NCBI GenBank assembly: GCA_964630775.1
Contig: CAZVYY010000025.1
Coordinates: 1 to 64,000, forward strand
Source: Anaeroglomus sp964630775
Lineage (GTDB): Bacteria > Planctomycetota > Phycisphaerae > Sedimentisphaerales > Anaerohalosphaeraceae
DNA length: 64,000 bases
Direction of reading: 5' to 3'
A program made the translations under genes and the position numbers. This document shows positions 51,488 to 59,405 of this stretch, piece by piece. Below the pieces are notes generated by a model. It ran no database searches. It saw nothing but the letters and a program-made list of their open reading frames with translations, and was not told the origin of the DNA. How positions within the stretch are numbered: the first letter of the stretch is position 1; every line of letters begins with the position of its first letter.

Positions 51488-52726
51488 ATGATTAATAATC
51501 TTGAATTGCCCTTTATAACCGGCGACCTCGGCTGCGTCACCGGCGTCATCAAGCAGCGGCCCGAAGATTTCTGCGTCGAGGAAGTCCCGCTCTATGAACC
51601 CTGCGGCAAAGGAACCCACGTTTACGCCTTCATCGAAAAACAGCAGTTGAGCACCCACGACGCCGTGGCGCGAATAGCCGCCGCACTGGGTGTTCGCCGG
51701 GTTGATATCGGTTATGCCGGGCGCAAGGATGCCCAGGCCATTACCCGCCAGTGGATTTCCATCGAACACATCGACCCCGACAAACTCATGGCCCTTGACT
51801 GCCCTCAGATTAAAGTCCTCAAAATCGGCCGTCACGGCAACAAACTCAGAGTCGGCCACCTGTCGGCCAATAAATTCATGATTCGAATGCGAAACCTGTC
51901 CGTCCCAGCCAGGCAAGCCGAACAAATCACTCAGGCTATCATGGACGTACTCATCCGCCGGGGCGTACCAAATTATTTCGGCCCCCAGCGCTTCGGCGGA
52001 CGCTCCGACAGCGGCAGACTCGGCGAGATGCTGATTAAAAACGACACAACCGAATTTTGCCGGCTCTTTCTCGGCGATGCCGACAACGAAACCGACAAAC
52101 GTTTCATCGAAGCCCGCCGGTTCTACGAGCAGGGCAACTACGAACAGGCCCTCGAATGCTGGCCCAAGGCCTTCCACGACCATCGCCGAATGCTCAAGGA
52201 ACTGGTCCGCACCAAAGGCAATTTCAAACGCGCCAGCCGCGCCCTTGATGATGCCATGAAAAACCTGCTGGTCTCCGCGTGGCAATCGGCCCTCTTTAAT
52301 GAAGTCCTCGCCGCACGCATGCCCCGCATCGACACCATTCTTCTGGGCGACATGGCCATGAAGCATGACAACGGCGCCTGCTTTCATGTCGAACAGCCGG
52401 ACGTCGAACAGCCCCGCTGCCAGAGTTTTGAAATCAGCCCCACCGGCCCGCTCCTGGGGATGCGAACCACACGCCTGACCGATGCCGCCGGCGAGATTGA
52501 AAACCCGATTCTCGACCGTGAAGCCCTCACCGAAGACGACCTTCGCCGAATCAAAAACTTCGGCGCCCGCGGCGGACGCCGTGCGCTGCGGTTCCTGCCG
52601 CGTGATGTCCATATCGCCAGCGGCGCCGACAATCGCGGCGACTATCTCGAGCTGACCTTCGAACTCGACAGCGGCTGTTACGCCACCACCCTGCTCCGCG
52701 AAATCACCAAGACCGACATTGCATAG
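51488..52726 (+). CDS. truD: tRNA pseudouridine synthase D
   Basis: A 412-residue enzyme that makes pseudouridine-13 in tRNA. The catalytic Asp is D81 in GYAGRKDAQAITRQW. The family motifs KQRPEDFCVEEVP near the N-terminus, GVPNYFGPQRFGG and the closing SGCYATTLLREITKTD are present. The TRUD insertion domain (about 190-330) is of full size. It ends eight bases before menA. Confidence 0.94.
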   Translation: MINNLELPFITGDLGCVTGVIKQRPEDFCVEEVPLYEPCGKGTHVYAFIEKQQLSTHDAVARIAAALGVRRVDIGYAGRKDAQAITRQWISIEHIDPDKLMALDCPQIKVLKIGRHGNKLRVGHLSANKFMIRMRNLSVPARQAEQITQAIMDVLIRRGVPNYFGPQRFGGRSDSGRLGEMLIKNDTTEFCRLFLGDADNETDKRFIEARRFYEQGNYEQALECWPKAFHDHRRMLKELVRTKGNFKRASRALDDAMKNLLVSAWQSALFNEVLAARMPRIDTILLGDMAMKHDNGACFHVEQPDVEQPRCQSFEISPTGPLLGMRTTRLTDAAGEIENPILDREALTEDDLRRIKNFGARGGRRALRFLPRDVHIASGADNRGDYLELTFELDSGCYATTLLREITKTDIA

Positions 52727-52734
52727 GGCATTCC

Positions 52735-53667
52735 ATGACCACACTCACCCGACAGCATGGATTTCTCCACATCGCAGCCATCTGGCTGCAGGCCATCCGC
52801 GTATTCTCGCTGACCGCGTCAATCATTCCCGTCCTGCTTGGCGCGGCATGGGTTTTTTACGAAGGAATCTCCGCCGACTGGCGACTGATGCCGCTGATTG
52901 TCATTGCATCCCTGACCATTCACGCAGCCACCAACCTCGTCAGCGAGTATTTCGACTTCGTCAAAAACGTCGACAAAGATTACACCTTCGGCGGAAGCCG
53001 GGTCATCGTCGAAGGGAAATTATCGGCGCGTCAAATCCTGCTCGGCGGATTATTTTTATTTGCCCTGACCGCCGCCATCGGCCTGATATTCATTTATCTT
53101 CGCGGCTGGCCCATCCTGATGCTGGGCGTCATCGGCATGCTGGGCGGAATCTTCTACACCGCCGCCCCTGTCGGTTACAAATACTTCGGCCTCGGCGACC
53201 TGATGGTCTTTATCCTCATGGGCCCGCTGATGGTCATCGGCTCCTATTTCGTCCTGACCGGCACCTACAACCACAACGTACTGCTGGTCTCCATGCCAAT
53301 CGGCTGCCTGGTCGCGGCCATCCTCAGCGGCAACAACCTCCGCGACATCCTCCACGACACCCAGGCCGGCATCACCACCACCGCCGGCCTGCTGGGGCAC
53401 CGCGTCGCACGGCTCGAATATTCCGTACTGAATATCGCCGCATACATCTTTCTGATAATACTATGCACCCTCGGTATCCTGCCCGTCCTCAGCCTGATTG
53501 CCTTATGCACATTGCCATTGGCCTATATTCCAACACGCAGTGCCTTGCAAAGCCGGCCCGACAATCCCGCTGCGATTGCCGCCCTCGATGTCCAGACCGC
53601 CAAACTGCATCTGGCCTTCGGCGTCCTGCTGGTTATCTCGCTGATCGTCGGAGGATTCATGCGATGA
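52735..53667 (+). CDS. menA: 1,4-dihydroxy-2-naphthoate polyprenyltransferase
   Basis: A 310-residue UbiA-family membrane prenyltransferase with about nine helices. The first Asp-rich motif is N67LVSEYFDFVKNVD (D74, D80) and the second is GNNLRDILHD. It attaches the isoprenoid chain to dihydroxynaphthoate to make demethylmenaquinone, which the MenG encoded two genes downstream methylates. UbiA relatives acting on other aromatics exist, but the EYFDF form and the context support MenA. The stop overlaps the CPBP gene start. Confidence 0.9.
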   Translation: MTTLTRQHGFLHIAAIWLQAIRVFSLTASIIPVLLGAAWVFYEGISADWRLMPLIVIASLTIHAATNLVSEYFDFVKNVDKDYTFGGSRVIVEGKLSARQILLGGLFLFALTAAIGLIFIYLRGWPILMLGVIGMLGGIFYTAAPVGYKYFGLGDLMVFILMGPLMVIGSYFVLTGTYNHNVLLVSMPIGCLVAAILSGNNLRDILHDTQAGITTTAGLLGHRVARLEYSVLNIAAYIFLIILCTLGILPVLSLIALCTLPLAYIPTRSALQSRPDNPAAIAALDVQTAKLHLAFGVLLVISLIVGGFMR

Positions 53668-54341
53668 AAGCCGTAATCATTCTATGCCTTGCAGCCCTCG
53701 TTCTCTGGACGGCCATGTTCGGCCCCACCAAAGCCTGCCTGTCTTTCTGGCCGATGATGACGCTGTCATCAGGATTGCTGGCTGTCAGCGCCCTTGTCCT
53801 TCAACAGAAAAACCGGCCCGAACCAACAGCGATTATACCCCTGCCTCGCGTATTGCAGCCGATTGAAAATTTCTTTGTCGCCCCGGCACGCGGCGGCTTC
53901 TGGATGGATTTGGCCATTGGCCTGCTCAGCCCCCTGGTCTTATACGCAGGCTTTTACATCGCTTACCACATCGCCCGGCAATTACTCGGATTCGCCGCCG
54001 GCCAGGTGGAACATATCTATCAGCTCCGCGATGGCACTTCGCCGCTGCCGATTGCCCTGCTGCTGGCCCTGTGGATCGGCCCCGCCGAAGAAATCTTCTG
54101 GCGCGGCTTCGTGCAGAAACGCCTCTGCCGCCGCTATGGAATACTTGCCGGCTTCGTCGCCGCAACCGCCGTCTATACACTCGTTCATGCGGCCTCAATG
54201 AATTTGATGCTGATTGCCGCGGCGGCCTTGTGCGGCGGCTTCTGGGGCCTGTTATACGCCTGGCGAAAACGCCTCTGGCCCGCCATCCTCAGCCACGCCG
54301 TCTGGGATGTCATCATCTTTGTCCTGTACCCGATCCGCTGA
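53664..54341 (+). CDS. CPBP-family intramembrane metalloprotease
   Basis: A 225-residue membrane protein with about six helices. Putative zinc site motifs are EEIFWRGF (EExxxR), a His in YTLVHAAS and HAVWDVIIF. CPBP (Abi) proteins cleave prenylated or membrane peptides or act as bacteriocin immunity factors, and the substrate here is unknown. The start at 53664 overlaps the menA stop (ATGA); upstream codons in the same frame lie on shadow sequence of menA. Lying between two menaquinone genes, it may just be a passenger of the operon. Confidence 0.85.
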   Translation: MKAVIILCLAALVLWTAMFGPTKACLSFWPMMTLSSGLLAVSALVLQQKNRPEPTAIIPLPRVLQPIENFFVAPARGGFWMDLAIGLLSPLVLYAGFYIAYHIARQLLGFAAGQVEHIYQLRDGTSPLPIALLLALWIGPAEEIFWRGFVQKRLCRRYGILAGFVAATAVYTLVHAASMNLMLIAAAALCGGFWGLLYAWRKRLWPAILSHAVWDVIIFVLYPIR

Positions 54342-54343
54342 CC

Positions 54344-55054
54344 ATGACTCAATCCCATACATCGCGAACCGAACCCATGTTTTCGGCCATCGCCCGACGC
54401 TACGACCTGTGCAATCACCTGTTCAGCTTCGGACTGGATTTCTATTGGCGACGCAAAGCCGCCGCCATCGCCTGCGACGGCCCCATCGCCGGGGCCCTGG
54501 ACCTGTGCTGCGGCACCGGCGATATGACCTTTGCCCTCGCTAAAACCGGCCAACTCCAATCCATCACCGGCTGCGACATCGCCAGGCCCATGCTCGATAT
54601 CGCCGCACAAAAAGCCGAAAAATACGCCGCCGCCAATACCGCCATGCAATGGCATTGTGCCTCCGCCGAAAACACCGGCCTGCCCGCCGCATCCTTCGAC
54701 CGCATCACCTGTGCCTTTGGCTTTCGCAATGTGGACGACCTGCCCGCGGCACTGAAGGAATCCCACCGTCTGCTCAAGCCCGGCGGAAAGTTGTGCATCC
54801 TTGAATTCTTCCTGCCCAAACAGGGACTGTCCCGCAGGCTCTATCTCTTTTACCTGTGCCGAATCATGCCGCTCGCGGCCGGATGGATCGCTGGGGACTC
54901 AGTGCCCTGGCACTACCTCGCCGCCTCGATACATCGCTGGGAAACCGTGGACCTGACCGCGCAGTTGCGTCAGGCCGGCTTCCATGACATCATCATCCGC
55001 TCGCTGACCTTCGGAACCGTGCGGATTCATCTCGCCCAAAAAGGAACATCATGA
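54344..55054 (+). CDS. menG: Demethylmenaquinone methyltransferase
   Basis: A 236-residue SAM-dependent UbiE/MenG methyltransferase that finishes menaquinone. Motifs are MFSAIARRYDLCNHLFSFGLD, SAM loop LDLCCGTGDMTF, CDIARPMLDIA and FGFRNVDDLP. The start at 54344 lies two bases after the previous stop. The stop overlaps the next gene (ATGA). Confidence 0.93.
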   Translation: MTQSHTSRTEPMFSAIARRYDLCNHLFSFGLDFYWRRKAAAIACDGPIAGALDLCCGTGDMTFALAKTGQLQSITGCDIARPMLDIAAQKAEKYAAANTAMQWHCASAENTGLPAASFDRITCAFGFRNVDDLPAALKESHRLLKPGGKLCILEFFLPKQGLSRRLYLFYLCRIMPLAAGWIAGDSVPWHYLAASIHRWETVDLTAQLRQAGFHDIIIRSLTFGTVRIHLAQKGTS

Positions 55055-55815
55055 CACTGTCTGAATTAACCGGATCTCAATGGATACTGCTGTTACTGTG
55101 CGGCCTGCTCATCGGCATCGCCAAAACCGGCGTGCCGGGCTTTGGCATACTGGTCGTGCCGCTGATGGCCATGATCTTCCCAGCCAGCGCCTCCACCGGC
55201 ATCCTGCTGGGCATGCTCATCACCGCCGACATCTTCGCAGCCATTTACTATCGCTACTCCGCCCAGTGGAAGCTCATCCTGCAATTGCTCCCCGGCACCA
55301 TTATCGGTGTCGTCGCCGCCGCCGCATTGATGAAATCCGTCAACGACTCCCTGCTGGGCAAGCTCATCGGCATCGTCGTATTGGTCATGCTGGCTGGCCG
55401 CTACGCCGCCAATCTTCTGCCCGCCGGGACTCGCCAGAACCTCGACGCTCTCCGCACCCACTGGTCGATCGCCACCCTGTTCGGCTCCATGGCCGGCTTC
55501 ACCAGCATGCTCGCCAACGCCGCCGGCCCCGTGATGACGCTCTACCTCCTGTCCCTGGGGCTGGACAAAAAACGATTCGTCGGCCTCAACGCCTGGTATT
55601 TCTTCCTGCTCAACTGGCTTAAAGTCCCCTTCAGCGCCGGCCAGAACCTGATGAACAAACATTCCCTCATCATCGACGCCGCCACCTTTCCCGCCATTGC
55701 CATCGGCGCCCTGCTGGGCGTCTGGCTGCTCAACAAACTCCCCCAGAAAGTCTTTGAAGTCGTCGTCACCGCCCTGACTGCAACAGCCGCCGTCAAACTC
55801 CTCCTGTCCCACTAA
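55051..55815 (+). CDS. TSUP (TauE/SafE) family anion transporter
   Basis: A 254-residue membrane protein with about eight helices in two halves. It has the family's repeated glycine-rich signature (GIAKTGVPGFGILVVPLM in the first half; SMAGFTSMLANAAGPVMTLYLL in the second). Members export sulfite or import sulfonates; the substrate here is unknown. Last gene of the operon, followed by a bidirectional terminator. Confidence 0.88.
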   Translation: MTLSELTGSQWILLLLCGLLIGIAKTGVPGFGILVVPLMAMIFPASASTGILLGMLITADIFAAIYYRYSAQWKLILQLLPGTIIGVVAAAALMKSVNDSLLGKLIGIVVLVMLAGRYAANLLPAGTRQNLDALRTHWSIATLFGSMAGFTSMLANAAGPVMTLYLLSLGLDKKRFVGLNAWYFFLLNWLKVPFSAGQNLMNKHSLIIDAATFPAIAIGALLGVWLLNKLPQKVFEVVVTALTATAAVKLLLSH

Positions 55816-55822
55816 AATAGAA

Positions 55823-55847
55823 CAGGCAGGGTTTCTCGCCCTGCCTG
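55823..55847. terminator. Bidirectional terminator hairpin
   Basis: Perfect 9-bp stem CAGGCAGGG/CCCTGCCTG with a 7-base loop between two convergent genes. The minus strand continues into a T-containing tail, and the plus strand lacks a strong T-run. Confidence 0.7.
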
Positions 55848-55872
55848 TATCACGTTCTGATATGAACAGTCG

Positions 55873-56583
55873 CTAAATCCGACCGCGGCCCCGCAAATAC
55901 CGCACAACCCCCAGCCCCAGCGAAGCCAGCACCACCGCACCCGGCACAGGAACCATCGCCGGCACCGGCTCTTCAGGATCAGGATCAACATCCGGCGTCC
56001 CATACTTGAACTGCAGGTCATCCACATCGCATCTGCCGGTGTTCTTAACCTGCAGGTTATAACCGACATAGTACCTTAAAATCTGACAATCACCATATTG
56101 AACCAGCCATTCGCTAAGCGTTTTTCCGGTCAAAGGCCGTGAGTTCATACTCAAAGATTTACTGAAGGTCGAATTCAAATCGAAAGACAATTTTGTCCAG
56201 CCATTATTATCAGGCTCACTATAGGTTGGGTTAATCAGCATAAACAGATAATCATTACTTGTTTGAGAGATATCAGAGGTTCCGTTTTTATTGGTATCCA
56301 CCAGAAAAAACAAATAGGGATCAGCTAAACTGCCAACCGGTTTCTTGACCTTCACATCTCCGGACAGTAGTTCACTGAAAGAAACAGGCACGTTCACAAG
56401 AAATCCAACCCGGGGATTTTTGGTGCTGGTGATACCCATCTGACATACCCCATCGATTACATTAACCCCCTGAACAAGCAAATCCTCAGTTGCTACCGTA
56501 TTAAAATTCTCAAGCAATGTCTCCGCTGCAATTCCCGACACACTCGCCGCCAGCATCACCAGACAGACAAACACAGACCTCAT
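55873..56583 (-). CDS. Secreted protein with PEP-CTERM-type sorting tail
   Basis: A 236-residue exported protein with a signal peptide (about 1-20). The beta-rich body has a Ca-site-like DTNKNGTSDIS. The C-terminal sorting signal is a VPVPG motif, hydrophobic helix (AVVLASLGLGVVRYL) and basic end (RGRGR). This tail is processed by exosortases in planctomycetes. The function of the body is unknown. No gene for an exosortase lies in the window. Confidence 0.82.
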   Translation of the reverse strand: MRSVFVCLVMLAASVSGIAAETLLENFNTVATEDLLVQGVNVIDGVCQMGITSTKNPRVGFLVNVPVSFSELLSGDVKVKKPVGSLADPYLFFLVDTNKNGTSDISQTSNDYLFMLINPTYSEPDNNGWTKLSFDLNSTFSKSLSMNSRPLTGKTLSEWLVQYGDCQILRYYVGYNLQVKNTGRCDVDDLQFKYGTPDVDPDPEEPVPAMVPVPGAVVLASLGLGVVRYLRGRGRI

Positions 56584-56760
56584 AGATAACCTCCGCTTAA
56601 TGAGTACAGAATGCCCCGGAACACGATATTCCAGGATACCAAAGGCAGGAAAGAAACAGAAACCAAACCCTCAACCGCACCGTATCCTTCACTGAACCTC
56701 CGCCAATGAAAGACTATAGCAAAAAATTGACACAAAAATCTATCCCAAAATACCCCTAAC

Positions 56761-56813
56761 TTTTCATGAAAACATTTTTCATTTTATGAAATTCCATGAA
56801 AATCATTTTCATG
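56761..56813. promoter_or_regulatory. Cluster of ATGAAA/TTTCAT palindromes
   Basis: Three back-to-back inverted repeats: TTTTCATGAAAA (56761-56772), TTTCAT-ttt-ATGAAA (56777-56791) and CATGAAAA-tca-TTTTCATG (56795-56813). All use the same half-site in 53 bases, starting nine bases after the CPBP stop and about 178 bases upstream of the PEP-CTERM gene. They are too AT-rich to be terminators, so an array of binding sites for one regulator is plausible. Confidence 0.5.
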
Positions 56814-56821
56814 CCGCCCCC

Positions 56822-57682
56822 TCAGGTACCCAAAAACAAAGCCCCGGCCACGTTAATGCTGTTAAATAGAATATGAATGAATATCGACCGCCACAGTGAG
56901 CCGCTTCTTTCGTACGCATACCCCAGACAGCAGGCCAGCACAAATATCCCGACAGAATGCGTCCCGTAATGCAGACCCGCAAACAAGGCCGACGTAATCC
57001 CAATCGACATCCACGGTCTGGGCAGATAGGCAGTCAGCGTGGACTGAATCAGCCCGCGAAAAAGAACCTCCTCAAACACCGGCACAATCGCCACCGCAAA
57101 CAACACCAGCAGCACCTGCATCCAGACCGGATTAGCCTGATTCATTTCCACAAGCGTCTGATGCTTTTGCAGCTCAAACTCCGGCCCCGCAAACAGCTTG
57201 CCCACCTCCACCGTCAGATACAGCGTCAGCAAAACCACCGGATAAATCGCCGCCAGGTTCACCGCCCCCCATCCCAAATCCTTCGGAATTTTCCGCCAAT
57301 TCAATCCGAATCCCCGCAGCCCCCGCACAAACCCAAACTTCGCCACCAGCAGAAAAAACACCAGCAAACCAATATCCAGAATCGTTAATGCCGCATATTG
57401 CACAAAATGAATAGTCGTTTCCGGACGCGAAGCCAGCAGCTTTTTGATCAATTCCCCGCACAGCATCGCCCCCACCAGCCACACCATCAACTGCAGAAAC
57501 GGAAAAAACAGCGGCAGCCGGGTCCGCCGGATCGGACACTGTTTGAGCGCACTCAATCCCGGCGTCTGCACCTGCCAACTGATCAGCAATGCCAGACTCA
57601 CCAGTGCCATTATTGCCAAACCCAGTATCTTTTCTAGGTCAATCTCAGCCACCAGAACATAATTTTGAAGTATATCTATCAT
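56822..57682 (-). CDS. CPBP-family intramembrane metalloprotease (second)
   Basis: A 286-residue membrane protein with about eight helices. The catalytic-type motifs are VFEEVLFRGLIQ (EExxxR), FAGLHYGTHSVGI and HILFNSINVAG. This form is longer than the CPBP protein at 53664 and shares only the core motifs with it. The start at 57682 is chosen because AGGA lies six bases upstream; an ATG 15 bases earlier is possible. Role unknown. It is divergent from the secreted dockerin-like protein gene. Confidence 0.87.
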   Translation of the reverse strand: MIDILQNYVLVAEIDLEKILGLAIMALVSLALLISWQVQTPGLSALKQCPIRRTRLPLFFPFLQLMVWLVGAMLCGELIKKLLASRPETTIHFVQYAALTILDIGLLVFFLLVAKFGFVRGLRGFGLNWRKIPKDLGWGAVNLAAIYPVVLLTLYLTVEVGKLFAGPEFELQKHQTLVEMNQANPVWMQVLLVLFAVAIVPVFEEVLFRGLIQSTLTAYLPRPWMSIGITSALFAGLHYGTHSVGIFVLACCLGYAYERSGSLWRSIFIHILFNSINVAGALFLGT

Positions 57683-57778
57683 CTTTATCCTAAACACGCT
57701 ATCAAAGATACGTCTTTATACTTCAACCGACTCGCCTTTGTAAAGCGGCTTCTGCCCTCTGTTCTGATACAAAATTAC

Positions 57779-57807
57779 TTGACATTTACAGATAAGATAA
57801 GTAGAAT
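57779..57807 (+). promoter_or_regulatory. Promoter of secreted protein gene
   Basis: Perfect TTGACA (57779-57784), 17 bases, then TAGAAT (57802-57807), 49 bases before the ATG. Confidence 0.65.
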
Positions 57808-57856
57808 ATTGTAGAAATAGGAAAGATAAAGACATCTTTTTTCCGGAGGGTAGCAC

Positions 57857-59368
57857 ATGAGAGCGATCATCTGTCTTGGACTGTTGTCATTTTCGTCATT
57901 GCTTTGCGCAGATACCATCTACGGCATCAAATCCCGCAGCAATAACACAGGAGGCCCAGGCGAATACCTGACTCCGGCAACATTGTTTTCATTCCAGGAC
58001 AACGGCACCGCCTTCACCTCCATCGGCCCCGTCACCAAAAATGCCGTCCAAATCCGCGCCGACGCCCTCGCTTCTTCCCAAACTCAGGGCCTGTGGTTCT
58101 TCGAGCCAACCACAACCACCTCATCAACCCTGTATCAATTAGACCCCGCCACCGCAGCAGTCATCAGCGACGGCATCGTCTTTCCCAACACGCATATTTT
58201 CAGTGCCGCCTTTGATCGTCATGGCCAACTCTGGGCCGCTGACCACACCAGCACAAGTCTGCTGGCAATCGACATTGTCACCGGCCAGATTCTTCGCAGC
58301 GTCCCTCTGACATTAAACGGCTCCCCATACAACGGGCTTATCGCTGAAGGTTCAGATTTGTGCTTCAACACCCTCGGCCAGGCATTCCTCGTCGATTACT
58401 CCGGCATCTATGCTCTAAACACCCATACCGGCGCATTGACCGAACTCTATCAGGATACCACCCCCTATGCCAAATTTCTGGTTGGCGCCGCAATCCCTGC
58501 CAGCCGCCCCGACACCCTCTTTGCATTTGAAGTCTCAAAAACATCCATCGACAACGACGACGTCTTCGTCTATGACCTCAATAATCTCGCTCAGCCGAAT
58601 TATGTATTTAACTCGATCCTCGACTCTTTCAACGCCGGCCGCGGAGACCTGGCGACTCACATCCCCGCCGATTTGTCTATTTGCACAGAACTGACCTCCG
58701 GCACGGATGGCTGGACCGGCGCTGCCCTGTCCACAGCCAATCTCACACAGGTCGTTCAGGCCCTGCCCATCTCCCATGACGCCGGCGGATGGATTTCGCT
58801 GACCGATCAGGATAATCAATGGACCACCTTCGCCGCCCCGGCAAAGTATCTCGGTGACCGCTCCGACTGGCTCGGCGGTCAGATCGCCCTCGATATGCTG
58901 CACACCACAACCGGCACTCGCATCGACGGCCCCATGGTGTTTCTGGTCAGCGGCGACATCGTCCTATGCAGCCCCTGGACCATACCGACCGATTCCTGGC
59001 AGCATTACAGTATCCCCCTGCGTCCGGCCGGCTGGCACCTGAATACACACAACGGCCCTGAACCCACGCTGGCCCAGATGCTGGCCGTGTTGTCCGACCT
59101 CCATGCCATGTATATCATCGCCGATTATGTCTCCGGTGTCGAGACCACCTCCATCGACAATATCTGCATCACCTCCGGCCTGTCACCCGACTTGTCCGGC
59201 GATGGATTCATCAATTATGAAGACTTCGCCCTGCTCGCACCCTACTGGCAGCTCACTTCTTGTGAATCGTCTGACTGGTGCCATAAAACCAACCTCAATC
59301 AGGACGGCACCGTGGACCTCAACGACCTCGAATATCTCGTCGTCCGATGGCTCCAGGAAGTCCATTAA
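57857..59368 (+). CDS. Secreted protein with dockerin-like C-terminus
   Basis: A 503-residue exported protein with a signal peptide (about 1-18). A beta-propeller-like body (about 20-270: repeated DPATAAVISDG, HGQLWAADHTSTSLLAID, NTHTGALTEL) leads into a beta-sandwich that may bind ligand. The C-terminus has two Ca-binding-loop segments of the planctomycete dockerin-like type (DLSGDGFINYEDFALLAPYW and NLNQDGTVDLNDLEYLVVRW). Such tails are thought to anchor or cross-link secreted proteins. An enzyme activity is not apparent. A TCCGGAGGG site precedes the ATG. Confidence 0.82.
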   Translation: MRAIICLGLLSFSSLLCADTIYGIKSRSNNTGGPGEYLTPATLFSFQDNGTAFTSIGPVTKNAVQIRADALASSQTQGLWFFEPTTTTSSTLYQLDPATAAVISDGIVFPNTHIFSAAFDRHGQLWAADHTSTSLLAIDIVTGQILRSVPLTLNGSPYNGLIAEGSDLCFNTLGQAFLVDYSGIYALNTHTGALTELYQDTTPYAKFLVGAAIPASRPDTLFAFEVSKTSIDNDDVFVYDLNNLAQPNYVFNSILDSFNAGRGDLATHIPADLSICTELTSGTDGWTGAALSTANLTQVVQALPISHDAGGWISLTDQDNQWTTFAAPAKYLGDRSDWLGGQIALDMLHTTTGTRIDGPMVFLVSGDIVLCSPWTIPTDSWQHYSIPLRPAGWHLNTHNGPEPTLAQMLAVLSDLHAMYIIADYVSGVETTSIDNICITSGLSPDLSGDGFINYEDFALLAPYWQLTSCESSDWCHKTNLNQDGTVDLNDLEYLVVRWLQEVH

Positions 59369-59405
59369 GGCCGAACACGGCACACAGTCTTGACAGCTTT
59401 ATGGC

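Noticed and set aside
52719..53663. A 540-codon frame covering menA and the CPBP gene
   Set aside because: The first 314 codons are an out-of-frame, His/Arg-rich shadow of menA. The real CPBP start overlaps the menA stop.
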